From: Aliisedimentitalea scapharcae
GTDB taxonomy: Bacteria; Pseudomonadota; Alphaproteobacteria; Rhodobacterales; Rhodobacteraceae
Assembly: GCF_045277565.1 (NCBI RefSeq)
Contig: NZ_CP123584.1
Location: 682,001 to 746,000, forward strand
Direction: 5' to 3'
DNA length: 64,000 bases
In this document: positions 41,406 to 50,213 of the stretch, piece after piece
Position numbering within the stretch: position 1 is the stretch's first letter
How the letters are laid out: every line of letters starts with the position of its first letter
Notes under the pieces: model-generated
Databases searched by the model: none
What the model was told of the DNA's origin: nothing
The model's input: only the letters and a program-made list of their open reading frames with translations
Made by a program: the position numbers and the translations under genes

Positions 41406-42038
41406 TTGGTTTTCAGACGCCGAGACCGTCGCTCCGTGTTGCGCACAATATGGGAGTTCCTCTGGCCCCGCGGTGGTTGGAAGCGTGCGTTCCTGTATGT
41501 CAAACACCGGGTCCGCCGGCTCCCTGATTCACCGCAACGGATTGCTCGGGGTGTCTGGGCCGGGGTGTTCACCACCTTTACGCCGTTTTACACGATGCAT
41601 TTTCTGGTGGCGGCCCTGATCGCACGCGGCATGAATGGCAATATCCTCGCCGCGCTCAGCGCGACCTTCTTTGGCAATCCGCTCACCTATGTTCCGATTG
41701 GTGTCGTGTCGCTGAAAACGGGGCATTTTCTGTTGGGGACCGAATTCGATGAAACGGTCGACAAATCACTGGTCGGAAAATTCGTCGATGCCAGCAAGGA
41801 TCTCGCTGACAATCTGCTCGCCCTGATGATGGATCGCCCTGCCGATTGGGAAGGGTTGAAGCTGTTCTTCAACGAAGTGTTCTATCCCTATCTGGTGGGC
41901 GGGTTGATCCCCGGTGCGATCACCGCCACGGCGGCCTATCTTCTGACGCTGCCGCTGATCGCGGCCTACCAGAAACGGCGCCGCTCCAAGATCAAGGCGA
42001 AATTCCAGGCCATCAAACGCAAGGCTGAAGAGCAGTGA
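41406..42038 (+). CDS. DUF2062 membrane protein
   Basis: A 210-residue protein of the DUF2062 family. It has a basic N-terminus, then GVWAGVFTTFTPFYTMHFLVAALIARG (about residues 49-75) and SATFFGNPLTYVPIG, the family's hallmark, with about three to four membrane segments and a Lys/Arg-rich C-terminus. The TTG start at 41406 has GAGGG about 8 bp upstream. It sits 32 bp after rsh and before pdxJ, a conserved order in Rhodobacteraceae. Function is unknown. Confidence 0.85.
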   Translation: MVFRRRDRRSVLRTIWEFLWPRGGWKRAFLYVKHRVRRLPDSPQRIARGVWAGVFTTFTPFYTMHFLVAALIARGMNGNILAALSATFFGNPLTYVPIGVVSLKTGHFLLGTEFDETVDKSLVGKFVDASKDLADNLLALMMDRPADWEGLKLFFNEVFYPYLVGGLIPGAITATAAYLLTLPLIAAYQKRRRSKIKAKFQAIKRKAEEQ

Positions 42039-42132
42039 TGCGGAATCGCTGAGGGTCGGGGCGGAAAACTGGTTTCACCCGCCCGATTTGCATCCTAATG
42101 TCGGCGCATAGCGGATCAGAGGAGCTGTGTGC

Positions 42133-42882
42133 ATGTCCGGGAATAAACTGCGTTTGGGCGTGAATATCGACCATGTTGCCACGGTGCGAAATGCACGCGG
42201 CGGGGCCTATCCCGATCCGGTCCGGGCGGCCATCCTGGCCGAGCAGGCGGGCGCGGACGGGATCACGGCGCATCTGCGCGAAGATCGCCGCCACATCGTT
42301 GATGCGGATATCGAACAGTTGATGGATGCGCTGAGCGTGCCGTTGAATTTCGAGATGGCCGCGACCGAGGAAATGCAGCAGATCGCGCTGCGTCATAAAC
42401 CCCATGCGGTGTGCATCGTGCCGGAAAAGCGCGAGGAACGGACAACCGAAGGCGGGTTGGAAGTGGCGCGCGAAGAGAACCGGCTGGCCCATTATATCGC
42501 GCCGCTGCGGGACGCCGGGTGCCGGGTGTCGATTTTTGTCGCAGCCGAACAGAAACAGATCGAAGCCGCGCATCGCATTGGTGCCGAAGTGGTGGAGCTG
42601 CACGCCGGGGCATTCTGTGATGCCCATTCCGAAGGGCGGTTTGACGATCGCGACCGTGAATTCGAGGCGCTGCGCAATATGTCGTCCTTTGCCCATTCAT
42701 TGGGGTTGGAGGTGCACGCGGGGCATGGGTTCACCTATGATTGTGTGAAACCGGTTGCGGCTTTTCCAGAGGTCATGGAACTGAACATCGGCCATTTTCT
42801 GATTGGCGAGGCGATTTTTCAGGGATTGCAGCCGGCGATTGCCGAAATGCGCCGCCTGATGGACGAGGCGCGTAATGGATAG
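42133..42882 (+). CDS. pdxJ: Pyridoxine 5'-phosphate synthase
   Basis: Condenses 3-amino-2-oxopropyl phosphate with deoxyxylulose phosphate to give PNP (vitamin B6). The 249-residue TIM barrel has LRLGVNIDHVATVRNARGG near residues 6-24, HLREDRRHI, FEMAATEEM, and HAGHGFTYDCVKPVA plus ELNIGHFLIGEAIF at the end. ATG 42133 has GAGGAG 8 bp upstream; a GTG two codons earlier has no spacing. Confidence 0.96.
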   Translation: MSGNKLRLGVNIDHVATVRNARGGAYPDPVRAAILAEQAGADGITAHLREDRRHIVDADIEQLMDALSVPLNFEMAATEEMQQIALRHKPHAVCIVPEKREERTTEGGLEVAREENRLAHYIAPLRDAGCRVSIFVAAEQKQIEAAHRIGAEVVELHAGAFCDAHSEGRFDDRDREFEALRNMSSFAHSLGLEVHAGHGFTYDCVKPVAAFPEVMELNIGHFLIGEAIFQGLQPAIAEMRRLMDEARNG

Positions 42883-43501
42883 CGCCCAATATCTGATCCC
42901 TGTCTGGGCGATCATAACCGGATGGATCGTTGCGGGCGGCAGCCCGGGGCCAACCAATATGACCATTGTTGGCACGTCGATGTCATTGGGGCGCGGTCCG
43001 GGGCTGTTGGTGTCCAGTGGCGTTTTGGTCGGATCGGCCACCTGGGGTATCGCGGCGGCATTGGGGTTTTCCGCGATCATGATGTCCAATGTCTGGGTGT
43101 TTGAAACCGTGCGTTATGCCGGTGCGGCCTATCTGTTGTATCTGGCGGTGAAGTCGCTGCGCTCAGCCTGGCAGGGGGGATCGGTTGTGCCCGTTAAACC
43201 CTCTGGCCGGTCGCTGTTCACCAAGGGGATCCTGTTGCATCTAACCAACCCAAAGCCGGTTCTGGCCTGGGGGTCGGTTTATGCCATTGTGCTGGCCCCC
43301 GGTGCGGAATGGGCGACTGTCTGGCAGCTGTTTGGCACTTTGATCTGCACGTCTGCGTTTGTGTTCTGGGGCTATGCGTTGCTATTTTCCTGGGCCCCGG
43401 TGGCGCGGGTTTACGCGCGATCACGGCGGTGGTTTGAATTGACATTTGGCCTGTTGTTCGGCGCGGCCAGCATCAAGATTCTGACCCTGCGGCTGACATG
43501 A
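42875..43501 (+). CDS. LysE-family exporter
   Basis: A 208-residue RhtB/LysE transporter with six predicted helices and the motif GGSPGPTNMTIVGTSMSLGRG near residue 21. Its start overlaps pdxJ by 8 bp and its stop overlaps acpS by 4 bp, so it is embedded in the biosynthetic operon. Substrate is unknown. Confidence 0.87.
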   Translation: MDSAQYLIPVWAIITGWIVAGGSPGPTNMTIVGTSMSLGRGPGLLVSSGVLVGSATWGIAAALGFSAIMMSNVWVFETVRYAGAAYLLYLAVKSLRSAWQGGSVVPVKPSGRSLFTKGILLHLTNPKPVLAWGSVYAIVLAPGAEWATVWQLFGTLICTSAFVFWGYALLFSWAPVARVYARSRRWFELTFGLLFGAASIKILTLRLT

Positions 43502-43917
43502 TATTGGGCATCGGCACCGATCTGGCGAATATCGAGCGTATTCAAAGAACGCTGGATCGGTTCGGGGATCGGTTCCGCAATCGGGTGTTTACTGAAACCG
43601 AACAGCGCAAAGCCGAACGCCGCCGCGATGTGGCGGGAACCTATGCCAAACGTTGGGCTGCCAAGGAGGCCTGTTCCAAGGCGTTGGGCACTGGTCTGCG
43701 CATGGGAATCGCCTGGAAAGACATGTCTGTGACCAACCTGCGTACGGGGCAGCCAGTGATGCATGTGACGGGATGGGCCGCAGATCGCCTGGCCAAGATG
43801 ACACCGCCCGGACACAAAGCGGTCATTCACGTGTCCCTGACCGATGATCACCCCTGGGCCCAGGCCTTTGTCGTGATCGAGGCGCACCCCTGCGCTGGTG
43901 ATCCTGCGTCGCCTTGA
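43498..43917 (+). CDS. acpS: Holo-[acyl-carrier-protein] synthase
   Basis: Attaches phosphopantetheine from CoA to apo-ACP. The 139-residue product has GIGTDLANIERIQ (Asp8, magnesium ligand) and AKRWAAKEACSKALGTG (about residues 49-65) with the catalytic Glu. Family length is about 120-140. Start overlaps the exporter stop (ATGA). Confidence 0.96.
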   Translation: MILGIGTDLANIERIQRTLDRFGDRFRNRVFTETEQRKAERRRDVAGTYAKRWAAKEACSKALGTGLRMGIAWKDMSVTNLRTGQPVMHVTGWAADRLAKMTPPGHKAVIHVSLTDDHPWAQAFVVIEAHPCAGDPASP

Positions 43918-43977
43918 CTTCGTCCCTTTGGCCCCGCATGTAGCCCCAATAGTCCCCAACCCCACTCGGAGAGCTTT

Positions 43978-44814
43978 ATGGCCACCAAAGCCAAGTCCGG
44001 AAATGCCATTGTCGAGACCATCAAGACCATTGTCTATGCGCTTTTGATCGCCGGTGTCTTTCGCACCCTGTTCTTTCAACCGTTCTGGATCCCGTCGGGG
44101 TCGATGAAAGAAACCCTGTTGATCGGGGATTTCCTGTTCGTGAACAAGATGGCCTATGGGTATTCCTATGCGTCCTGCCCAACGGTTTCGATTCCGGTGG
44201 TGGGGTTGAATGTGGATGCCGAAGACGTCTGTGGATTTCTGGACGGGGACAACACCCGCCTGTTTGGTGGCGATCCTGAACGCGGCGATGTGGTGGTGTT
44301 CCGCCACCCTGTTTCGGGGCGCGATTATATCAAACGGCTGGTTGGCCTGCCGGGCGACAGGGTCCAGGTCAAGGACGGAATCCTGTATCTGAACGGCAAG
44401 ATGGTGCCACAGACGCCGGCCGGAAACTTTGACGAAGTCATGGGGCGTCAGGGCCCCCAGGGGTTGACCCCGCGCTGCGGCAACGGACCTGTGGGCGAAG
44501 GTGGAACCTGTACCAAGACCCGTGCCGTTGAAACCTTTGACAATGGCAACGAACATGTCGTTCTGAATATTGGCAGCCAGGCGTCGGATCACACGCCGGT
44601 GTATCTGGTGCCCGAAGGGCATTATTTCTTTATGGGTGACAACCGGGACAATTCGGCAGACAGCCGTTTGCCGCAGGCGGCAGGCGGGGTGGGGTTCGTG
44701 CCCTATGAAAACCTGATCGGGCGCGCGGATCGCATCATGTTCTCGTCAGCGGGCCGATCCATGTTGTATTTCTGGACCTGGCGCAGCGATCGATTCTTCA
44801 AGGGGGTCAATTGA
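43978..44814 (+). CDS. lepB: Signal peptidase I
   Basis: Cleaves Sec signal peptides at the outer face of the inner membrane. The 278-residue product has one N-terminal helix (TIVYALLIAGVFRTLFF), catalytic Ser42 in IPSGSMKETL and Lys119 in DYIKRLVGLPGDRV, and the domain E motif FFMGDNRDNSADSR. It is followed by rnc with a TTGA overlap. Confidence 0.97.
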   Translation: MATKAKSGNAIVETIKTIVYALLIAGVFRTLFFQPFWIPSGSMKETLLIGDFLFVNKMAYGYSYASCPTVSIPVVGLNVDAEDVCGFLDGDNTRLFGGDPERGDVVVFRHPVSGRDYIKRLVGLPGDRVQVKDGILYLNGKMVPQTPAGNFDEVMGRQGPQGLTPRCGNGPVGEGGTCTKTRAVETFDNGNEHVVLNIGSQASDHTPVYLVPEGHYFFMGDNRDNSADSRLPQAAGGVGFVPYENLIGRADRIMFSSAGRSMLYFWTWRSDRFFKGVN

Positions 44815-45497
44815 AACTCTCGGCCGACATAAAGGCACTGGAAGACCGGATCGGGCATGAATTTGCCCGCCCCGAGCTGTTGATTCGTGCGTTGACACAT
44901 GCGTCGATTTCCTCGTCCACCCGCCCCGACAATCAGCGGCTGGAGTTTCTGGGGGATCGGGTTCTGGGGTTGGTGATGGCCACTGCGCTGTTGGAACATG
45001 ACAAATTGGCGTCCGAGGGGCAGCTGGCCCCGCGGTTCAATGCGCTGGTGCGCAAGGAAGCCTGCGCCGATGTGGCCCGCGAGATTGATCTGGGATCGGT
45101 GTTGAAACTGGGTCGGTCTGAAATGATGTCGGGCGGGCGGCGCAAGCTGGCGCTGTTGGGTGACGCGATGGAGGCGGTGATTGCGGCCGTGTACCGCGAC
45201 GCCGGGTTCGAGGCCGCACAGGCGATGATCCTGCGTTTGTGGGGCAGCCGGATCGGCACCGTCGAAGAAGACGCACGCGACCCCAAAACTGCCTTGCAAG
45301 AATTTGTGCAGGCGAAACGCCAAAAACCCCCGGCCTATGTGCTGGTGTCGCGCGATGGACCGGACCACCAGCCCATGTTCACCATCGCCGTGCGACTGGA
45401 AAGCGGCGCCGAAGCCCGGGCCACCGCCGGATCGAAACGTCAGGCGGAACAGGCGGCGGCAAAGACGCTGCTGGAAACTCTGGAGAATTCAAAATGA
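44811..45497 (+). CDS. rnc: Ribonuclease III
   Basis: Cleaves double-stranded RNA, including rRNA precursors. The 228-residue product has the signature NQRLEFLGDRVLGLV (residues about 41-55), the catalytic LLGDAMEAVIAAVY, and a C-terminal dsRNA-binding domain (DPKTALQEFVQAKRQKPPAY). The TTG start overlaps the lepB stop. Its stop overlaps era (ATGA). Confidence 0.97.
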   Translation: MKLSADIKALEDRIGHEFARPELLIRALTHASISSSTRPDNQRLEFLGDRVLGLVMATALLEHDKLASEGQLAPRFNALVRKEACADVAREIDLGSVLKLGRSEMMSGGRRKLALLGDAMEAVIAAVYRDAGFEAAQAMILRLWGSRIGTVEEDARDPKTALQEFVQAKRQKPPAYVLVSRDGPDHQPMFTIAVRLESGAEARATAGSKRQAEQAAAKTLLETLENSK

Positions 45498-46402
45498 CCA
45501 CCCGCGCCGGATTTGTCGCCCTGATCGGAGAGCCCAACGCGGGCAAATCCACCCTGACCAACCGTATGGTCGGGGCCAAGGTGTCGATCGTCACCCACAA
45601 GGTTCAAACCACCCGCGCCCGGATTCGGGGTGTCGCCATCGAGGGCGAGTCACAATTGGTATTTGTGGACACTCCCGGTCTGTTCCAACCGCGCCGCCGT
45701 CTGGACCGTGCCATGGTGGCTGCGGCCTGGGGCGGGGCTGCGGATGCGGATGTTGTGGTGTTGCTGGTCGAAGCTCATCGGGGCGTGACCGAAGGTGTTG
45801 AGCGAATCCTCGAAGGGTTGCAGGGCATTGGCAAGGGGCGCACCGTGGCGCTGGCGATCAACAAAATCGACCGGGTGGCGTCGGAAAAGCTGTTGGGGTT
45901 GACCAAGGATCTGAACGATCGGTTTGATTTCGCGGAAACGTTCATGATCTCTGCCGAAAAAGGGCATGGGGTTGATCACCTACGCACCTGGCTGGCCGGC
46001 AAGCTCCCCGAAGGGCCGTGGCTGTACCCGGAAGATCAGATTGCCGATTTGCCGATGCGCATGATTGCTGCTGAAATGACCCGGGAAAAGCTGACCCTGC
46101 GCTTGCATCAGGAGCTGCCGTATCAATTGACCGTGGAAACCGAAAGCTGGCAGGAACGCAAGGACGGGTCCGCCCGCATTGATCAGGTCATCTATGTGAT
46201 GCGCGACGGGCACAAGGGGATCGTTCTGGGCAACAAGGGCGAAACCATCAAATCGGTCTCCCAGGCGGCCCGGATGGAGCTGGAAGAGTTTCTGGGCCGC
46301 AGGGTACATCTGTTCCTGCAGGTCAAGGTGCGCCCCAACTGGCTCGAAGAATCCGAACGTTATTCGGAAATGGGTCTGGATTTCAAAGACGGCAATACAT
46401 GA
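45494..46402 (+). CDS. era: GTPase Era
   Basis: A GTPase for 30S assembly that binds 16S rRNA. The 302-residue product has G1 GEPNAGKST (12-20), G3 DTPG and G4 NKID. The C-terminal KH domain contains VIYVMRDGHKGIVLGNKGETIK. The start shares ATGA with rnc. This cluster lepB-rnc-era-recO is the standard order. Confidence 0.97.
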   Translation: MTTRAGFVALIGEPNAGKSTLTNRMVGAKVSIVTHKVQTTRARIRGVAIEGESQLVFVDTPGLFQPRRRLDRAMVAAAWGGAADADVVVLLVEAHRGVTEGVERILEGLQGIGKGRTVALAINKIDRVASEKLLGLTKDLNDRFDFAETFMISAEKGHGVDHLRTWLAGKLPEGPWLYPEDQIADLPMRMIAAEMTREKLTLRLHQELPYQLTVETESWQERKDGSARIDQVIYVMRDGHKGIVLGNKGETIKSVSQAARMELEEFLGRRVHLFLQVKVRPNWLEESERYSEMGLDFKDGNT

Positions 46403-46728
46403 CCGGGCTGGTCGCATCCTTTTGGGTTCAGGCCTATCTGACCCGGTTGCGGCTGTCCGACATTCCCGCTTTTGTGGTGTCGCACGGCGATGATGATGCC
46501 GGTGCGGTTCTGGTCAAGGTCAATACATTGGACGGTCAGGCCCAGGCGCTGCACCGATCCTATGATTTGATGAGCGGCGATCGAAAATGGGTCGAGCTGA
46601 TCACTGGAGCCGAACCCGACGTGGACGCAGCCATCCAGCGTCAGAAGGGGTTCGACCCGGACCTGTGGGTGATCGAGCTGGAAGACCGTCAGGGACGCCA
46701 CCTGCTGGGTGAGGCCGGGCTGGAATAG
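46399..46728 (+). CDS. DUF1491 family protein
   Basis: A 109-residue protein of the alphaproteobacterial DUF1491 family. The opening VASFWVQAYLTRLRLSDIPAFVV and the late DPDLWVIELEDRQGRHLL are characteristic. It overlaps era by 4 bp. The stop codon (46726-46728) lies inside a duplicated segment. Function is unknown. Confidence 0.85.
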   Translation: MTGLVASFWVQAYLTRLRLSDIPAFVVSHGDDDAGAVLVKVNTLDGQAQALHRSYDLMSGDRKWVELITGAEPDVDAAIQRQKGFDPDLWVIELEDRQGRHLLGEAGLE

Positions 46729-46743
46729 ACTGGGCTGGAATAG
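46717..46743 (+). repeat. 12-bp repeat with 15-bp period spanning a stop codon
   Basis: GGGCTGGAATAG occurs at 46717-46728 and 46732-46743. The first copy contains the TAG that ends the DUF1491 gene. Confidence 0.85.
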
Positions 46744-46797
46744 CGCGGGTTAGGTGTGCCTGCCATGCGTTCTGAGCGCAATACAGCGTCCCCGGGC

Positions 46798-46836
46798 CGA
46801 CACACCACGCCCCGACACACCACGCCCCGACACACG
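46798..46836 (+). repeat. 15-bp minisatellite
   Basis: CGACACACCACGCCC occurs at 46798 and 46813, with a truncated third copy from 46828 and a decayed CGACACATT further on, in the 299-bp gap before recO. Confidence 0.88.
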
Positions 46837-47027
46837 ACCAACCAACACATTGCCGCCCGACACATTACCCCGGCCAAAGATCTCCGCCCAAGTGCGCTGA
46901 TCGGGCTGGCCAGGTGCGGGTGCCCCCCGGATCTGTTGTGGCAGAACCGCGCTGCTGGCGGCAGGGTTGCAGTTCGTCTGGGGATGCGATCTGGTATCGG
47001 GGCGACAGGCAAGGCGAGGAACAGGGT

Positions 47028-47753
47028 ATGGAATGGCGCGATCAGGGAATCCTGCTGTCCATGCGCCGTCATGGCGAAACGTCAGCGATCATTGATGTCT
47101 TTACGGCGGAACACGGGCGGCACGCCGGGGTTGTCCGGGGTGGCACCAGCCGCAAGCTGGCCCCGATTCTGCAACCCGGAGCCCAGCTGGACGTGACGTG
47201 GCGGGCCCGGCTGGAGGACCATCTGGGCAGCTATCACCCCGAACCACTGCGCAGTCGCGCGGCGGCGGCGTTGTCGGGGCGGTTTGCCTTGGCCGGGCTG
47301 AATACGGTCACTGCGCTGTTGGGCTTTTGCCTGCCAGAGCGGGAGGCCCACCCGGCGTTGTATCGCCAATCCGAGCAGCTTTTGGATCTCTTGGGGCAAG
47401 ACGACATCTGGGGATTGGCCTATTTGCGGTGGGAAATGGCCCTGTTGAACGAAATGGGGTTCGGGTTGGACCTGTCGACCTGTGCCGTAACCGGAGCGCG
47501 GGACGGGCTGATCTATGTGTCCCCCAAATCCGGGCGGGCGGTGTCGCGCGATGGTGCGGGCGATTGGGCACACAGGCTGTTGCCGCTGCCGCCCATCTTG
47601 CGGGGCGAGGGCGACGCATCAGACGATGAAATTGTTATGGCCCTGCGCACGACGGGGTTCTTTCTCGAATCCAGGCTGGCCCCGTCGTTGGGCAATCGCG
47701 CCTTGCCAGAGGCACGCGGTCGCTTTGTCGATGCGTTTATTCGTCGGCTTTAA
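47028..47753 (+). CDS. recO: DNA repair protein RecO
   Basis: RecO promotes RecA loading and annealing in recombinational repair. The 241-residue product begins MEWRDQGILLSMRRHGETSAIIDVF, the family's OB-fold start, and has the helical C-terminal domain (LRWEMALLNEMGFGLDLSTCAVTG). The zinc-finger cysteines of many RecO proteins are largely absent, as is usual in this group. ATG 47028 follows GAGGAA. Its end overlaps the convergent lipoprotein gene by 17 bp. Confidence 0.93.
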   Translation: MEWRDQGILLSMRRHGETSAIIDVFTAEHGRHAGVVRGGTSRKLAPILQPGAQLDVTWRARLEDHLGSYHPEPLRSRAAAALSGRFALAGLNTVTALLGFCLPEREAHPALYRQSEQLLDLLGQDDIWGLAYLRWEMALLNEMGFGLDLSTCAVTGARDGLIYVSPKSGRAVSRDGAGDWAHRLLPLPPILRGEGDASDDEIVMALRTTGFFLESRLAPSLGNRALPEARGRFVDAFIRRL

Positions 47754-48126
47754 ACAGCATCTCGCGGCCATCTTCGGCGCGCAGCACCAGGGTGTTGCCG
47801 GAGACTTCGGATTCGGTCATCGCATCCAGCGTGGAGAGGAACAAGTCTTCTGCATCCAGGTCGGGGCAGGCCATTCTGGTGGCAATCACCGGCCCCGTGT
47901 CGAACCACGGATAGGGGGCCTCCATGATGGCCGAATACCGGTTGCAGGGTGCCTGACCTGCGATCTGCCCGCGGTCAGGGAATGTCAGCGTGGCGCGGCT
48001 TGCAAACGGCTGTCCGTCGATTTCGACCAGGGTCCACACCCGATCCCCGCCCCCATAGCCGGATACGGTTTCATCGCTTTGACACGCGCCGGGTATCAGA
48101 AAGGCCAAGATCATCATGAAGCGCAT
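47737..48126 (-). CDS. META-domain lipoprotein (HslJ-like)
   Basis: A 129-residue envelope lipoprotein. The signal MRFMMILAFLIPGAC ends in a lipobox with Cys15. The mature part has the META/HslJ features: WTLVEIDGQPF, GQAPCNRYSA and MACPDLDAEDLFLSTLD. The role is unknown; META proteins are linked to stress and adhesion. It converges with recO with overlapping ends. Confidence 0.85.
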   Translation of the reverse strand: MRFMMILAFLIPGACQSDETVSGYGGGDRVWTLVEIDGQPFASRATLTFPDRGQIAGQAPCNRYSAIMEAPYPWFDTGPVIATRMACPDLDAEDLFLSTLDAMTESEVSGNTLVLRAEDGREMLFKADE

Positions 48127-48199
48127 AGATGGAAACTCCGGTTTGTTGACGGGCGGTTTGGCGCTGATGGGTCCCTGTATGGCGCACGCGGTGCCGGGG

Positions 48200-49228
48200 T
48201 CAGACCAACCGATTGTCGATTAGATATTGTCCGGCTTCGCGAATACCAGTGCGGACGTCGCGGAAGTCGATCCCGAGCAGATCGCGGGCCTTGCTGTTGG
48301 ACACTTGTGGTGACGTCCCGAGAATCGGAAGGATGGACCGGATTTCGGCGTCAAACAGGCTGAGAAAGCGAACGATGAGATTGGGCGCGACGCGTGTTAC
48401 GATCCGGCGGTCGGGAAATGCGCCTTTCAGGGTCAGGGCCATGTCCGCATACCACAGCGAGCGGTCCACCCCGAGGATGCGCTGGCCCGCGCTGTCGGGG
48501 CGTTCCATGGCCCGAATATGCATCAGGGCAATGTCGCGCACATCGACACAGGGCATCCCGAAACGTGCCAGCATCGGATCCTTGCTGGTGATCAGCCGGA
48601 CAATCACGTCAATCGACGATCCATAGTTGTTGTCCAATGGTGGCCCCATGACAAAGGTCGGGTTGATCATGGTGATCTGCATGTCGGGGGCGTCTTTGGC
48701 CTGCCAGTCCCAGACTGCGCGTTCGGCCAATGTCTTGGATTTCACATAGGGCGTGACCGACGGGTAATCCAAATCGCTCCAGTCCTCTTCATCGTATGTC
48801 GTCTTGCCCTGTGGCAGGTCGCCGTTCATCACCGCGACAGAGGACGACGTCATGATCACCCGGTTGATCCCGGCGGCCTTGGCGGCGTTGACCGCGCGCA
48901 AGGCCCCGTCAACCGCCGGGCGGATCAATTCGTTCTCGTCCTTGGGCTGGGCGATGGGAAAGGGCGATGCTGTGTGCATCAGCACGTCCACCCCGGTCAT
49001 CGCGGTGTCCCATCCCGGATCGGACATCAGGTCCAATTGCACAACCCTGAGCCGGGACAATGCATTCGGATCGGTCAAATGGGGGGCCAATGCGGTGTGC
49101 AGCTCGGCTTCGCGTGCCATGTTTCGCAGCGATCCGACAACGTGATAACCGGCATTCAACAGCTGCAATACAAGGTGTTTGGCAATATATCCTGTCGCGC
49201 CAGTGACCAGAACAGTTGTTTCAGGCAT
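48200..49228 (-). CDS. Extended SDR, dihydroflavonol-reductase-like oxidoreductase
   Basis: A 342-residue NAD(P)-dependent reductase of the extended SDR group. TGATGYIAKHLVLQLL (residues 9-24) is the nucleotide-binding loop. The catalytic YVKSK (about 162) and Ser in MTSSSVAVM are present. The family resembles plant dihydroflavonol and cinnamoyl-CoA reductases, but the bacterial substrate is unknown. Confidence 0.9.
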   Translation of the reverse strand: MPETTVLVTGATGYIAKHLVLQLLNAGYHVVGSLRNMAREAELHTALAPHLTDPNALSRLRVVQLDLMSDPGWDTAMTGVDVLMHTASPFPIAQPKDENELIRPAVDGALRAVNAAKAAGINRVIMTSSSVAVMNGDLPQGKTTYDEEDWSDLDYPSVTPYVKSKTLAERAVWDWQAKDAPDMQITMINPTFVMGPPLDNNYGSSIDVIVRLITSKDPMLARFGMPCVDVRDIALMHIRAMERPDSAGQRILGVDRSLWYADMALTLKGAFPDRRIVTRVAPNLIVRFLSLFDAEIRSILPILGTSPQVSNSKARDLLGIDFRDVRTGIREAGQYLIDNRLV

Positions 49229-49293
49229 GTTGGTTCCCCCAAGTTGCTAAGGCATCAGGATCGGGGAATTTCAGATTAATACAAGCGGGATGA

Positions 49294-50007
49294 TCATTCG
49301 GTACTGTTGGGACCGGCCGGAGCAGGGGCGTTGCTGATGATCGCGGCCACCCGGTTGCCGATTTCGTCGCTGGCCTTGAGCGACGGGTGGATCATGTCGA
49401 TGCCATGAAAGGACCTGTCACCATGCGGCACCAGATCCGCGAGCGACAGGAAATGCACCCCCGGATCCAAGTCGGCCAGCTTGTCGATCCGGCGCTCCAG
49501 TTCTTCGCCCTCGTCACGGCAATGTTCGATCGGAGATCCCAGACCGGGGCTGCGCAGATAGCCGACATAGATGACCTGTGCGCCGGTTTGGCGCAGTTTG
49601 TACAGAAATCCGGGAATCGTGCCCCGGCGCCCATCTTCGGAAATGAGTTTGTTCATCTTGCCCTTGCAGACAAAACACCCGCACCCCAACCACAAATCAT
49701 TGCCACCGCCGTTGACGATTACCCAATCCCAGTCGCCTGTGCGGAACTGTTTGGGGATGCTCATTCCGGCAGCACCCGACACCGGCAGGTTATAGATCAT
49801 GCGGGCCCCGATGACCGACCGGTCCACCACTTCTTCGTTCAGTTGCTGTTCCACAACATTGGAAATGGCGCGTCCCGTCATGCTGTGAGTCGCCATCAGC
49901 GAATCCCCGACAGCCAGAATGCGGGCCTCGCGGGTTTCGCTTGGGACTTCACCGCAACCGGACAAAAACAGAAAAGGAGCTAAAAACAGACCAAGGCGGG
50001 AAAGCAT
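49294..50007 (-). CDS. SGNH/GDSL-family lipoprotein hydrolase
   Basis: A 237-residue lipid-anchored esterase-like protein. The lipobox LSGC has Cys18. Block I is LAVGDSLMA (nucleophile Ser36), the Asn block is NGGGNDLWLG, and the Asp-His block is GIDMIHPS. A CGCFVCKGK loop may bind metal or form a disulfide. It probably acts on acyl groups in the periplasm or outer membrane. The target is unknown. Confidence 0.88.
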   Translation of the reverse strand: MLSRLGLFLAPFLFLSGCGEVPSETREARILAVGDSLMATHSMTGRAISNVVEQQLNEEVVDRSVIGARMIYNLPVSGAAGMSIPKQFRTGDWDWVIVNGGGNDLWLGCGCFVCKGKMNKLISEDGRRGTIPGFLYKLRQTGAQVIYVGYLRSPGLGSPIEHCRDEGEELERRIDKLADLDPGVHFLSLADLVPHGDRSFHGIDMIHPSLKASDEIGNRVAAIISNAPAPAGPNSTE

Positions 50008-50213
50008 GATGTGGGTTTAATCCGTGTACTGGGTGTTTGGGGCTATGCGATTCATTTATCATTTAATGTAAACCAAGGGCGGAATTATGGCGACCGAGCT
50101 CGGGATCCGTGTATTCCGCAGGATCCGGGTCGTTTTTGATCAGACCGTGCGGCATTTGGAACGGGACGCCCAATCCAGGATGTATTCCAATGCCCCGCGC
50201 CTCAGCCACTTCC

